The position numbers and the translations under genes were made by a program. A DNA stretch of 64,000 bases, from the NCBI RefSeq assembly GCF_047948215.1, contig NC_134455.1:309398147-309462146 (forward strand), given 5' to 3'. The number at the start of each line of letters is the position of its first letter. Position 1 is the first letter of the stretch. The notes under the pieces are model-generated. The model saw only the letters and a program-made list of their open reading frames with translations. It did not search any database and was not told the origin of the DNA. This stretch comes from Lycorma delicatula (Eukaryota > Arthropoda > Insecta > Hemiptera > Fulgoridae). This document shows, piece after piece, positions 1-11,380 of this stretch.

Positions 1-692
1 AGTCTAGGAAATTTTTGTCTGTAAGGCATTCTATTTAAATCATCAGTATATTTGAGAATTAAATTATGTGAAGGATGTGTATTAAGTGCAAACCATTGTT
101 CCAGACGAGGAACTTCACTTACAGGATCTATAAATGTCCTGTTACGTTTCCTTCGTTCATCTGCAAGAGCAGATAAATTTAATCCCTGTTGGTTAGGATG
201 AGAAGGGTTGTGAGGAACATTCAGATTTGGAATGTAATGACTCATGTACATTATGCTGTGACTAAACATTGAATTTGGAACCATAGGAAATCCAGGGCAA
301 GGTGTTGATGATGATCTAGGCATCATCTGCAAATCTGGAGATTCTAAGTTTTGGTACATTGGTTCTCTTCCTTCTCTATCAGGACTTCTATTTTCAATTG
401 TTACACCTCTTTCTCCTCTTTCTGAACCTTCTTCATCTATATCTTCATCTTCATCATCGTCCGATAAATCATTACTCTGTTGCTCTTTTACAGTGTTGTT
501 ATTTGAAGAAGTGTTACTGTTATTTTTATTATTGTTATTGATAATAGTATTATTATTATTATTGTTACTGCTACTACTGCTAGTACGGTTATTAATATTG
601 TTTTCATTGATGTTAATATTACTGCTACCAGGTGACTCAGGTTGTGTAACATTTATCTCTTGGTCTGGAGGTTCTTGTTTTATTCCTTCAAC
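1..692 (-). CDS. dve: dve exon: Asn-rich linker and start of homeodomain 2 (runs off window)
   Basis: Acceptor tcttgttatcag before 692; the frame is open to position 1 (230 codons plus 2 nt). It begins VEGIKQEPPDQE, passes a Ser/Asn-rich tract encoded by AAT/AAC/AGT repeats, an acidic DDDEDEDIDEEG segment, and a Met/Pro-rich part. It then enters DERRKRNRTFIDPVSEVPRL, EQWFALNTHPSHNLILKYTD, DLNRMPYRQKFPR. The last part is a second homeodomain (basic arm, helix 1 RLEQWFALN, helix 2), as known for Dve. Plus-strand Leu-rich frames here are shadows of the Asn/acidic codons. The recognition helix of HD2 lies outside the window. Confidence 0.95.
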
Positions 693-747
693 CTGATAAC
701 AAGAAAGACACATGAAAATATACTAACTGACTATGATAAAAAAAATA

Positions 748-1785
748 TTGAGGGGTATTAAAAAAAGAACCAGAATTATTTTCTGTAGGCAAGTTGGTTG
801 GCAGTGCTGTCCTCTCCCCCTAGGTATGTTTACAGTTGGCCATGAGAAATCATTATAGTGGACAGAGTGATTTTGTTTTTAAGCCTCTTCCAACCCTATC
901 AGTAATTTTGCTATCGCAAACTTTAAAGAGTAACATGCCAACATTAAATAAAACAGTGGTAGAAAAGTAAGAAAACAGTTTCAATGTTTTGGGAAGGTTA
1001 TTGAAAGGAAGCTCTAAGCCAGGCAAGAATTTATGAGTGGTTTGCTTGGTTCAGAAGTGGCCAAAAGTCACTTAAAGATGAACCTCGTTTGGGTTCCTCA
1101 CAACATCCAGAACAGATGCAAATATTCAAAAAATGAATCTTGGTGTTATGGTTATGACTCAGAATCAAAACAGCAGTACAGGCAGTGGAAGACTGCAGAC
1201 AAAAAAAAACCACAGCAAGTGAAATCGAATGCAATGTCCATGATGGTTGTTTTTTCAACATCAAAGAAGTTGTTCACATTGAATTTGTTTCTCAGGGCAT
1301 CACAGTGAACCAACATTACTATCTGCAAGTTCTGAAGCAATTGCATGAGACAGTGGAATAAAGTAAATTGTGGTGTTCACAGGACTTCAGATGACTTCAG
1401 ATTTGCTTCATCATGACAATGCACCTGCCTACACAGGGTTGGAAATCAACCAGTTTTTGATAAAAAATGTCATGACAAGGTTTCTCAACCTCCTTACTCC
1501 CTCATCCTGTTACTTCTTCATATTCCCAAGAATGAGGAAAACGTAAATTGAAAAACATTCTCCAGATATAGAAGAGGTTAAGAAAAAAATTGCTGGAGGC
1601 ACTCAACAGCATTAGTTCAGAAAATTATTAGTTCAGCATTTTTTGAACAGTGAAAAAGCTGTTGGGACAAGTACAAATCATCTAATAGACAGGATTTTGA
1701 AGGGGATTGATGTTTTCAAGATGTTATCTTAAATAAATAAAAAAATTAAATAAATATCATATCTCATTTTTTGTGGTACTCTCTT
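748..1785 (+). mobile_element. Decayed mariner transposon in dve intron
   Basis: Broken-frame translation gives mariner transposase fragments in order: an ARIYEWFAWFRSG-like helix-turn-helix end (about 1022-1062), SLKDEPRLGSS, then VVFFNIKEVVHIEFV (about 1240-1290), a VNQHYYLQVLKQLHETV equivalent (about 1306-1360), a DNAPAYTGLEINQFL block (about 1416-1465) and a SCYFFIFPR block (about 1505-1535). Multiple stops and frameshifts show it is dead. It is about 1.0 kb against a usual 1.3 kb. The ends are imperfectly complementary (gaggggtatt near 750 and agtactctc near 1778). Borders are approximate. Confidence 0.65.
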
Positions 1786-1789
1786 TTAT

Positions 1790-4700
1790 AAATAGAAGTA
1801 TTCATTTACTACTTTCAGCAGCAAAAAAAAAAGAAGAAATATACCCATAGTAATTTATGAAAGAAGTGTTGACTTAATTATGCTATTAACTACAGAGTTT
1901 TCTTTGAAATGAAGAAGAATAATTTTTATCAGGTAGTAAGTGGATTTATAAAATCTCATCTTTTTTAAATTATAAAAGAAGGAAAATAAATCTAAAGCAC
2001 ATGGAAGTTTTTCTGTATCTCCCTCGTTTGTATAATGAAACATATTTCTCCCAATTGTTTAAATATTCTTTTCTTTCTGATCCTGCTACACTGTTTAAGT
2101 AGCTGCTACTTTTAAATTATAAATGGCAAAAACTTTTTCAGTAAAATAATTTTTTGCATATTCAAAGATATTTAAGAGGTATTTAGATATCTAAAACAGC
2201 TTGTTTGATTTAATGCTTTTAGTAAGCTTAAGTCCTTAATCACAAAGTAAATGCATCTATGGCTTGTTAACCAAGGATCCTAAAATTAACTATTCTCAGA
2301 ATATGTTTCAATTAAAATTCAACAACAAAACTGCCTCGGACGTATTGAGGAGGTGTTAAATTAAAATGCTCCTGCATATACAAGTATAGCTATCAGATTA
2401 ACAGCCTACACTATTCTGCCACATTTTTTTCAAGTAACAAAATTTCATGTGTTAGTATTCTTGTTTGAGTAGACAGTAAATATTTATTTAGTATTTAAAG
2501 AGCTACTAAAATAGCTACTTAATTATAGTATAATTAACAAATATTTTGTGAAAAAACTGTTTTGTTGCTTTTGGGCTTTTACTTTGAGAAGTTTCAATTT
2601 TGTATGTAAATCTTTTTAGAAAAGTGGTCCTTGGGGTTTATTTCTAATAAGTTTCATGTGCATCTTGATGAATACTCAACGTGATTCTGGAATCACATTC
2701 TACTTGGTTTCTTCTTTAGAATAGTAAAAATGGGAATCTTCCAAAAAACAACATATAAGAATTTTAACCATGACATGTAAAATGCACTTGAGAAATAAGG
2801 CTAACATGTTTTACAAAAGTGACTTAAATTAGTGTGGAGGTTCAATCTAGCAATAATGGTAAGAAAGATCTCTGAATATTAATTAACTATTATAAAAATT
2901 ATAATGCTGATTGATGTGATCTATTAATTTTAAATATTATGAAAATTGTAAATGTAAAACTCTACTATTATTTAATTCAATGCTTCCAGAAATGATATGA
3001 GATCATCTAAGTTTGAATAAAAGTTTACAATGAATTAAAGAACAGACTAAAGCTCTCTGAGATGTTTATTTTTCAATAATCAGACATCTTATTTCCAATG
3101 TTATATTTAGTTTTACCTCCATTTGACTATTTGACTTGAAAATCAGAATATGAAATAAATTTAAGATCATCATCTTCAGTATAAGTTGGTAGTATTTTTT
3201 CATTTTTGATTAAAAACAAAGATATATTCATCATTATTTCAAGATGAAATTGCCACAGAAAAGATAACAATATGAATAAATGGTTTCAGTTGAATAGATT
3301 ATACATAAACAAACTTTTTTAAGAAAAATGAATAAATAAATGTTTCATGAAATGAATGATAAGTGCTATTATTAGTAATTATAGTAATGTACGTAATTTA
3401 TACATATAAATTAATTTATTATTAACTGTATAATACGACCAACTAAATTTCATTTTATTTATTTGAGAATAAGTGTTGATGAGTATTGAGAAAGTTTTTC
3501 TGTTGTTAATAAATTAACCAAAAACAGTTTCAGATGTTTACATGATGTAGTGTGGACTATTGTTAATAAGACACAGTCATACTAGGACATTTTTTATAGT
3601 GACTGAATAAAAGAATCAGCAGTTAGCGGTGAGAGGATGGAAACAATTTATATTTTGAGTATTATCGACTCTGTTTGGTGTAGGCATTTTCAATCAGGGA
3701 TAATTATTATACTGGATTTCACTGAATCCAGTTAAATGATAATTAATTTCAATAAGTTCTGTGCTTAATTAATTGTATTTTGTACATGTAAGAAGATGAT
3801 ACCATATTAGAAGAATAGCTCCAACACAGAAAAAGAAGGAATAAAAAACTGTTAAAGTTGGCAGCAGTCTTTATCTTATGAAGAGTAATTAGGCACACAT
3901 TTTTATAATTTTTTTTTCTTCAAAAACATTGAAAGTATTACTGTTAGTAGGATAGATGTTTGTTACACAGAAGTGTGCCCTAATATTGTCTCAAATATGA
4001 TTGTACATTTAATTGCATATTCCTTTTTAATGTGTAAATTATGTTGTGGGCTGTTTATGGAATGATCTTAAAGGGAGAGTAATAGTGCCGTAGGGTTTTA
4101 CACAAAATACTCCTCTTTTCATCCATAAGTAGAAGGGAGATCATGATCTAATCTTCTATTCTTTTCTTAACTTCCCCTATAAGAAAATGAATTGTCCGCT
4201 AGCTGATTTAAACATTTACTTCTTGAATGAAAAACTAGTATATCTCAATTAAACCAATCCAGACTTCATTAGTAGTGAGCTGATAATATTTGGGTAGAAA
4301 TAATTTAATAATAACCAAATATTTCTTGAACTGTTCATATCTAATAAATGGCTTTTAAAATTGAGAAACCTGTGGTTTCTAACCTTCCTTACCTATTTTT
4401 AATGCATAAATGAAAGAAAAAACTGTTTTGTCAAGAGGAAATTGGAGCTCCTTAAAAATTTCAATAAATGTCTCTAAGAAAAATTGTTGAAATTTTTATA
4501 ACGTTTAATTCCATCTTTTAATTATTATTATTGTAATATTTTCTTTTTTTTATAAATGATTAATTATAATAATTGTATAAAATACAATTTAATCAAGAGG
4601 GAGCCAGGAACTATATAAATGTTTTGTCATAATCTAAATTTCATTTTCAATTAAGATAAATCTATGCTGAAAGATTTATAAAGATCAGTTGAGTTGTTCT

Positions 4701-4860
4701 TTCATATTACATGAAAAAAATACTGTTAAATGGAAAAGATAAGAATGATTGTTAAGTTTGTTTCATAAAAAAGATAGTTTTTAAGAAAAGAAACATACCA
4801 TAAAAACTTTAGTTGTTGTATAATTTATATCATACACATTCACATATATAAAAACATTTT
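1790..4860. other. AT-rich intron of dve, nothing recognised
   Basis: Part of the 8.2-kb intron between the linker exon and the last exon. Very AT-rich, with short poly(A) and poly(T) runs and scattered TAAT motifs. No open frame with family resemblance, no tRNA, and no long inverted or tandem repeat was seen. Confidence 0.6.
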
Positions 4861-5019
4861 TTCATTCATGAAATAGTTTCAGTTGAGTAAAATTATTACA
4901 AATAGAATTAGAAAATATTTTACAGAAGCTAATACTTATGAATTTGAAGACCATAAAAATATTTTTTATGCAACACCAAACTGATCCCAAGGAAGTTACT
5001 GATAGATAACAAATTTTAT

Positions 5020-5115
5020 AATTCCAAACCTGACCAGGATTAGAACCTGGAATGTCTGGATGAAAGGCAAAGATGTTACCACTCCATAATGGAGGAGGTT
5101 CAGTAAATGAAACCA
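5020..5115 (-). repeat. tRNA-derived SINE fragment
   Basis: Read on the minus strand it has a tRNA-like 5' half (ggagtggtaacatctttgcc) and a B-box-like segment (ggttctaatcctggtcaggt). The same layout of box A, CTTTCATCYRGA and box B followed by GGTCAGG recurs at 8615-8700, 9689-9770 and 11299-11380, defining a dispersed tRNA-derived SINE family. It is truncated and diverged. Confidence 0.6.
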
Positions 5116-5850
5116 CACGATTTTTTTACATTTATACAGTTCTTGAAGAAAAGAAATTAATTATGATAATTTATTATTATTAATTATATTAATTTTTAAA
5201 TATGATAATTAATTATTAAAAGAAAATATAGTAAATGATAAAATAGCTAACCAATGCTGAGAATATATCCCAAGGTCATGTGATATTTACTAGAAGCAAC
5301 TGACTTAAAAGCAATTCTGATTACAAGTTTGATGACCTTTCCTTATTATACTGACTGAACTTAACATTTATATCTACATCTTCAGGAGAAGGATATTTGT
5401 TAAAGAGAATATATTATGTTAATATTTTTATTCTAGGTCTAGAACTTCTGGAAAAGCAATCTTTAATACCTAATTTCATACATAACCTGACTGATTTTTG
5501 AACATATAAATTTTTTACTCTATCCTTATAAAAAAAGAAAAAAATTATTTAGTTTTTTTTTAAATTTTATGGTGTACTGCATAATATGATTAATATTAAT
5601 ATATGAACTTGATAATTATTTACTGAAGTTGCAAATTTTGGAGTTCATTAGTACAAAGTACAATTTACATTAATTTCACTAAAATAAATCTATATTTATT
5701 AGATAAAAAAAAGAAGATAATATTATAAAGTAAAAAACCCAACAAAACAGATGTTGGCACTAATGTGGAATAAATACATATTATGGAACAAATGAAATAC
5801 TAATAATATTTTCATATTTATTATACATAATCTTTCTTTTTTAAATTTTA

Positions 5851-5860
5851 ATAATAGTTG
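5851..5860. repeat. Left target-site duplication of RTE LINE
   Basis: ATAATAGTTG, repeated exactly at 8511-8520 directly after the poly(A) tail of the LINE. The preceding base is A in both copies. Confidence 0.85.
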
Positions 5861-8510
5861 GAAGGAGAATGGAGTATTTCAAGACGCATAGCGATAGAGT
5901 CATTGTAATAAGGATAAATTCAAAACCTAAACCGACAACGATTGTTAACGTCTATATGCCTACAAGCGCCCATGATGATGATGAGGTAGAATGTGTATAC
6001 GAAGAGATTGATGAAGCAATTAAACACGTAAAAGGAGATGAAAATTTAATAATAGTTGGAGATTGGAATGCAAGCATTGGAAAAGGCAAGGAAGGAAATA
6101 TAGTGGGTGAATACGGGCTGGGCAAAAGGAATGAAAGAGGGGACCGACTTATAGAGTTTTGCACGAAGTATAATTTAGTAATTGCCAACACCCAATTTAA
6201 AAATCATAATAGAAGAATATACACTTGGAAAAAGCCAGGCGATACTGGAAGGTATCAGATAGATTATATCATGGTTAAGCAAAGATTTAGAAATCAACTC
6301 GTTGACTGCAAAACTTACCCTGGAGCAGACATTGATAGCGACCATAATTTGGTGATAATGAAATGTAGATTGGGGCTTAAAAACCTGAAGAAAAGGTGTC
6401 AGATGAATCGGTGGAATTTAGAGAAGCTTGAGGAAGAGGAGGTAAAGAAGATTTTTGAGGAGGACATCGCTAGAGGTCTGAGTAAAAAAGATAAGATAGA
6501 AAATGTAGAAGAAGAATGGGAGAATGTTAAAAAGGAAATTCTTAAATCAGCAGAAGCGAACTTAGGCGGAATAAAGAGAACTGGTAGAAAACCTTGGGTT
6601 TCAGACGATATATTGCAGCTGATGGATGAACGTAGAAAATATAAGAATGCTAGTGATGAAGAAAGTAAAAGGAACTATCGGCAATTAAGAAATGCTATAA
6701 ACAGGAAGTGCAAACTCGCGAAAGAAGAGTGGATTAAAGAAAAGTGTTCAGAAGTGGAAAGAGAAATGAACATTGGTAAAATAGACGGAGCATACAGGAA
6801 AGTTAAGGAAAATTTTGGGGTACATAAATTAAAATCTAATAATGTGTTAAACAAAGATGGTACACCTATATATAATACGAAAGGTTTAGTCGATAGATGG
6901 GTGGAATATATTGAAGAGTTATACGGAGGAAATGAATTAGAAAATGGTTTTATAGAGGAAGAAGAGGAAGTTGAGGAGGATGAAATGGGAGAAACAATAC
7001 TGAGATCTGAATTTAAGAGAGCATTAAAAGATTTAAATGGCAGAAAGGCTCCTGGAATAGACGGAATACCTGTAGAATTACTGCGCAGTGCAGGGGAGGA
7101 GGCGATTGATAGATTATACAAACTGGTGTGTAATATTTATGAAAAAGGGGAATTTCCGTCAGACTTCAAAAAAAGTGTTATAGTAATGATACCAAAGAAA
7201 TCAGGGGCAGATAAATGTGAAGAATACAGAACAATTAGTTTAACTAGTCATGCATCAAAAATCTTAACTAGAATTCTATACAGAAGAATTGAGAGGAGAG
7301 TGGAGGAAGTGTTAGGAGAAGACCAATTTGGTTTCAGGAAAAGTATAGGGACACGGGAAGCAATTTTAGGCCTCAGATTAATAGTAGAAGGAAGATTAAA
7401 GAAAAACAAACCAACATACTTGGCGTTTATAGACCTAGAAAAGGCATTCGATAACGTAGACTGGAATAAAATGTTCAGCATTTTAAAAAAATTAGGGTTC
7501 AAATACAGAGATAGAAGAACAATTGCTAACATGTACAGGAACCAAACAGCAACAGTAGCAATTGAAGAACATAAGAAAGAAGCCTTAATAAGAAAGGGAG
7601 TCCGACAAGGATGTTCTCTATCTCCGTTACTTTTTAATCTTTACATGGAACTAGCAGTTAATGATGTTAAAGAACAATTTAGATTCGGAGTAACAGTACA
7701 AGGTGAAAAGATAAAGATGCTACGATTTGCTGATGATATAGTAATTCTAGCCGAGAATAAAAAGGATTTAGAAGAAACAATGAACGGCATAGATGAAGTC
7801 CTACGCAAGAACTATCGCATGAAAATAAACAAGAACAAAACAAAAGTAATGAAATGTAGTAGAAATAACAAAGATGGACCACTGAATGTGAAAATAGGAG
7901 GAGAAAAGATTATGGAGGTAGAAGAATTTTGTTATTTGGGAAGTAGAATTACTAAAGATGGACGAAGTAGGAGCGATATAAAATGCCGAATAGCACAAGC
8001 TAAACGAGCCTTCAGTAAGAAATATAAGCTGTTTACATCAAAAATTAATTTAAATGTCAGGAAAAGATTTTTGAAAGTGTATGTTTGGAGTGTCGCTTTA
8101 TATGGAAGTGAAACTTGGACGATCGGAGTATCTGAGAAGAAAAGGTTAGAAGCTTTTGAAATGTGGTGCTATAGGAGAATGTTAAAAATCAGATGGGTGG
8201 ATAAAGTGACAAATGAGGAGGTATTGCGGCAAATAGATGAAGAAAGAAGCATTTGGAAAAATATAGTTAAAAGAAGAGACAGACTTATAGGCCACATACT
8301 AAGGCATCCTGGAATAGTCGCTTTAATTTTGGAAGGACAGGTAGAAGGGAAAAATTGTGTAGGCAGGCCACGTTTGGAATATGTAAAACAAATTGTTAGG
8401 GATGTAGGATGTAGAGGGTATACTGAAATGAAACGACTAGCACTAGATAGGGAATCTTGGAGAGCTGCATCAAACCAGTCAAGTGACTGAAGACAAAAAA
8501 AAAAAAAAAA
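5861..8510 (+). mobile_element. 5'-truncated RTE-clade non-LTR retrotransposon
   Basis: A LINE of about 2.65 kb inserted in the transcriptional antisense orientation of dve. It is flanked by a perfect 10-bp direct repeat (5851-5860 and 8511-8520), ends in a poly(A) run (8495-8510) a few bases after the stop codon, and lacks its 5' end. The break falls inside the endonuclease domain, as expected from incomplete target-primed reverse transcription. The undamaged frame and target-site duplication point to recent insertion. Confidence 0.92.
5869..8490 (+). CDS. LINE ORF2 fragment: endonuclease (partial) plus reverse transcriptase, RTE clade
   Basis: 873 codons without a stop. The first 170 residues are the C-terminal two-thirds of an apurinic-type endonuclease: GDWNA near residue 63 and SDHNLV near 156 supply catalytic Asp/Asn and Asp-His, but the N-terminal catalytic Asn/Glu motifs are missing. 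Reverse transcriptase follows, with KAPGIDGIPVELL (about 390), FIDLEKAFD (about 518, motif A), GVRQGCSLSPLLFN (about 580, motif B) and FADDIVIL (about 619, motif C). The end, ETWTIG...FEMWCYRRML...RLIGHILRH...DRESWRAA...SD, matches the C-terminus of RTE/BovB-type ORFs. The ATG at 5869 is an internal Met of the original protein, not its true start. With half the nuclease active site gone, autonomous mobility is unlikely. Confidence 0.93.
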   Translation: MEYFKTHSDRVIVIRINSKPKPTTIVNVYMPTSAHDDDEVECVYEEIDEAIKHVKGDENLIIVGDWNASIGKGKEGNIVGEYGLGKRNERGDRLIEFCTKYNLVIANTQFKNHNRRIYTWKKPGDTGRYQIDYIMVKQRFRNQLVDCKTYPGADIDSDHNLVIMKCRLGLKNLKKRCQMNRWNLEKLEEEEVKKIFEEDIARGLSKKDKIENVEEEWENVKKEILKSAEANLGGIKRTGRKPWVSDDILQLMDERRKYKNASDEESKRNYRQLRNAINRKCKLAKEEWIKEKCSEVEREMNIGKIDGAYRKVKENFGVHKLKSNNVLNKDGTPIYNTKGLVDRWVEYIEELYGGNELENGFIEEEEEVEEDEMGETILRSEFKRALKDLNGRKAPGIDGIPVELLRSAGEEAIDRLYKLVCNIYEKGEFPSDFKKSVIVMIPKKSGADKCEEYRTISLTSHASKILTRILYRRIERRVEEVLGEDQFGFRKSIGTREAILGLRLIVEGRLKKNKPTYLAFIDLEKAFDNVDWNKMFSILKKLGFKYRDRRTIANMYRNQTATVAIEEHKKEALIRKGVRQGCSLSPLLFNLYMELAVNDVKEQFRFGVTVQGEKIKMLRFADDIVILAENKKDLEETMNGIDEVLRKNYRMKINKNKTKVMKCSRNNKDGPLNVKIGGEKIMEVEEFCYLGSRITKDGRSRSDIKCRIAQAKRAFSKKYKLFTSKINLNVRKRFLKVYVWSVALYGSETWTIGVSEKKRLEAFEMWCYRRMLKIRWVDKVTNEEVLRQIDEERSIWKNIVKRRDRLIGHILRHPGIVALILEGQVEGKNCVGRPRLEYVKQIVRDVGCRGYTEMKRLALDRESWRAASNQSSD

Positions 8511-8520
8511 ATAATAGTTG
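8511..8520. repeat. Right target-site duplication of RTE LINE
   Basis: ATAATAGTTG, identical to 5851-5860; the unoccupied site would read ATAATAGTTG followed by TCCTACATGG. Confidence 0.85.
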
Positions 8521-8614
8521 TCCTACATGGTTAAAATAAAACAAAGTGCAGTTTTTCTCAAGTTTTCATATTAATAATTTTGTTGAAAATTAGACATGTA
8601 AGAACTATATATGT

Positions 8615-8700
8615 CCAATAAATACTGTAGAATGCCTTTCAATCAGCAGGTTCTGGGTTCAAATTCTGATCAGGTATGACATTTTTTCATAAGAAATTTC
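8615..8700 (+). repeat. tRNA-derived SINE fragment
   Basis: Contains gaatgcctttcaatcagcag, then a B box in gggttcaaattctgatcagg followed by tatgacattttttcat. Same family as 5020-5115, here on the plus strand. The motif GGTCAGGYATGRCATTTTT after the B box is common in insect tRNA-derived SINEs (from memory). Confidence 0.65.
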
Positions 8701-8879
8701 AATATCACATCCCCAAATAAGTCTACTGGTATATGAGGAATAATCATAAAAAATAGTATAACTAAATTTATTTTAAAAATGCACAAGTATTTGGCACTTA
8801 TATTTAAATTGGACACTTTTTAAAGCCACAACAATCAATTTTAATTCCAAACTTTTTTCAAAGCTTAGTTTTACCTTAC

Positions 8880-9118
8880 CTGATGAGTGGAAGCTGATGG
8901 AGGTGAAGTTGGGCCTTTGGCTGATGGGCTTTGTTGACTGGCTGGTCTGCTTGTAGTTAATGACAAAGGGACATTAGGAGAAGAAGGCCTACCATCCTGT
9001 CCATCATCATCCTCATCATCTTCCTGGTTTACACTTCCTGGGCTTTTAATCATACCTGTATCACTTGGGCTTTGACTGTTGCTATTATATCCATTCAATC
9101 CTATTGAACAATGCATTC
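8880..9118 (-). CDS. dve: dve exon: Ser/Pro-rich acidic linker
   Basis: Acceptor tgtttag before 9118, donor CAG|gtaagg after 8880; 239 nt, completing the Gly codon started in the homeodomain exon and then 79 codons. Contains an acidic run (QEDDEDDDGQDG, about residues 31-42 of the exon) and Ser/Pro repeats (SPSDTG, RPSSPNVP, SQQSPSAKGPTSPPSAST). No fold is expected; such linkers are probably flexible and phosphorylated, which is inference. It joins the two homeodomains. Confidence 0.9.
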
Positions 9119-11008
9119 CTAAACACAATATATTCAGATTATTTTTGTGATATTTATTATGTAAATATCACTATATAATTATGTAGTGATAACCGTAGTT
9201 TAAGTAGATAGAAAATACTATTAAATTTACTCAAATAAAAATATAAATTATTTAAATTTACCACTAAATATTATGGAATAACAATTTTGAATTTTGAATT
9301 ATATCCAGTTTAATGAAGATTTTATTTTATTTTATGAGTAGTATGAATGAAATGTACTCCTACTTATGAGGTTAGTGGAAATCATTTTGTAGAGAACATA
9401 TCAGTGCAGCTGCCGCTAATTTAAAATAACTAATGTAACATTATCATAGAAATAAATCCAAATATTTTTTAAAGCCCAACAAATGAAAATTAACCCCTAA
9501 CAAAAAAAGTAAAGGTAATTTTAGCTAAAGTTAAAGTATAATTTGCTTAAAGATAGATGTAAAAATTGAAATTGCGTATGTAAAATTAAATGGGTAGGTT
9601 GAATGTTTCTTATGATTAACTTATCATAAGCTTGAAGCTTATGAATGCGACTGTTTAATCAGAATGTTATACTGTAAGTATATTTTTCAGGGCTGACCAG
9701 GATTTGAACCCATGACCTTCCACATAAAAGGATGTAATACTACAACCCATCATGGAGATAAACTTTAGATATCAACAGGAGTTTACTTGATTAGAGAGAT
9801 TGATAATTATACTGATGTATCCAGAAAATTATTCATTTAGCATGAAATAAGAAAACTCTTATCTATTAGTATGTAAGTGCTAATAGTGTACAACGTTTAC
9901 TACATTAAATTACCAAGTAAAAAAGAAATGTAACTAATAGAAGAAGAGGGAAAGAGAGAGAAAGTGTCTTCATAATTGAAATCACTTGTATTAACCTATA
10001 TTTTAATTAACATTATAAGAGATGCCATTACAAGTAATAAACCTTTTAGTTAGGACTGTATAATAGGACAAAAGGTTAGATCTATGGAGTTAAATAAAAT
10101 CACATATACGTTCTACCAAAGACATGAATTATCATATGTTACTAAATGTATATTATTCACAATGTTATTGCATTACTTTATTTCAGTTTAATTTGTTTAG
10201 TTTCTATTTATTCTTTGTTTAGGTGTTCTGAATTTATAGATCTTAATTTTAGAATCCTGAACTTGATTTTAAAAATGGAAAATAGTTCCATTTTAAAAAT
10301 GGAGCAAAAAATGGTCAAAAATTACATAAGCAAAATTTTTTTTGACAATTTTCTCTAAAAAAAAAATTCAAAAATAGGGGAAGGCATAACTGCTGGAATA
10401 TTATGAATCAAAACTATTTTTTTCTATGAAAAAAATATTATCACCTAAGCCAATGCATAAAACAATAAATTTTTGCTGACATTTATAAAAATGGTAACAG
10501 TGTTTTGATAACCTAATTTATAATGCACCATTGTATTTAATTATTAATCACTTTGTTACATTAAAATTCTTGAATCTTTGCAGAAACAGGATATTGTAAA
10601 TTTAAAAATCTCTTAGTAGAGTTATGTAGTTCTGATAAATTTTAAACAAAATATGTTGCAAAAAGTAATAATGTTGTTGTGACATCATTATGATCATCAC
10701 GATGTTGTGAGCATGATGATAATATAATTATGGATTATATTAATGGTTCAATAACAGTATTATGAAATAATAATTAAATGTTGAGATATAATACAGCTGA
10801 TAACCAAATAGATGACTATATGAAAACCACTTTTCCTAATATCTGGATTGAAGATAGTTATTAACCTTATGTAACCTTATATCATGACTTCCTGATCCTT
10901 AGTCCTTGATTTGATTTCCTTCAAGGATTACTTAATTATTCAATTAATTATGATATTTATGATTATTAATTTACCAATACACTGAGTTATTAAAATGTTA
11001 GAACATAC
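9119..11008. other. dve intron between linker and homeodomain exons
   Basis: About 1.9 kb of AT-rich sequence. It holds one SINE fragment (9689-9770) and, near 10264-10302, a short local inverted motif with two copies of TTTTAAAAATGGA flanking a small loop. No gene is seen. Confidence 0.6.
9689..9770 (-). repeat. tRNA-derived SINE fragment
   Basis: On the minus strand: tccatgatgggttgtagtat, tggaaggtcatgggttcaaa, then tcctggtcagccctgaaaa. The B box GGTTCAAATCC is intact. Same family as the fragments at 5020, 8615 and 11299. Confidence 0.65.
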
Positions 11009-11147
11009 CTGGAATTAAACTACGAACTTCAGCTCTTTTTTGAGCAGCTCGGGCATTCTTAAACCAATAAACAACATTATTGACATCAAGTGGTTTCCTA
11101 CCACGACGTGACTCTAAGCTGTTCAATTCTTTTACATATTGCTGAAT
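11009..11147 (-). CDS. dve: dve exon: helices 2-3 of homeodomain 1
   Basis: Acceptor ttttcag before 11147, donor CCAG|gtatgt after 11009, 139 nt. The product is IQQYVKELNSLESRRGRKPL, DVNNVVYWFKNARAAQKRAE and VRSLIP. The recognition helix contains W48 F49 K50 N51 x R53 (WFKNAR). Lys at position 50 is the K50 class that prefers TAATCC. Between helix 2 and the recognition helix are about ten extra residues (ESRRGRKPLD), the insertion characteristic of Dve homeodomains. Confidence 0.97.
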
Positions 11148-11298
11148 CTGAAAAATGTTTAAACAATCATTAAGTAATAATACAAAAATAGAATATAAAT
11201 ATACACATTTATTTAGTCATACTCTGATACAGGTTTATGTTCACTTCAGGTACTTATATTAATCTTTTTAATAATGAAAAATTAATTTTGTACAGCGT

Positions 11299-11380
11299 GA
11301 AAAATGTCAACCCTGGTTGAACCCCAAACCTTCCAGATGAAAGGTATAGATACTACCGTTCTGCCTTGGAGGTATGTCAT
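11299..11380 (-). repeat. tRNA-derived SINE fragment
   Basis: On the minus strand: cctccaaggcagaacggtag, then ctttcatctggaaggtttgg, then ggttcaaccagggttgac. Fourth member of the same family within 6.4 kb, 150 bp upstream of the homeodomain-1 exon. Confidence 0.65.

Noticed and set aside
359..696. Two Leu/Tyr-rich plus-strand ORFs
   Set aside because: They are the antisense of the Asn-rich and acidic codons of the dve exon at 692-1, whose frame has splice-site and family support.
4862..5116. 84-codon minus-strand ORF
   Set aside because: It runs through a SINE fragment; the peptide GSNPGQVWNYKIC is the translated box-B region.
5952..7998. Several minus-strand ORFs of 65-148 codons
   Set aside because: Shadows of the RTE reverse-transcriptase frame on the plus strand.
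8615..8700. Possible tRNA gene
   Set aside because: Box B is good, but there is no complete cloverleaf and the same sequence recurs as a dispersed repeat, so it is a SINE.
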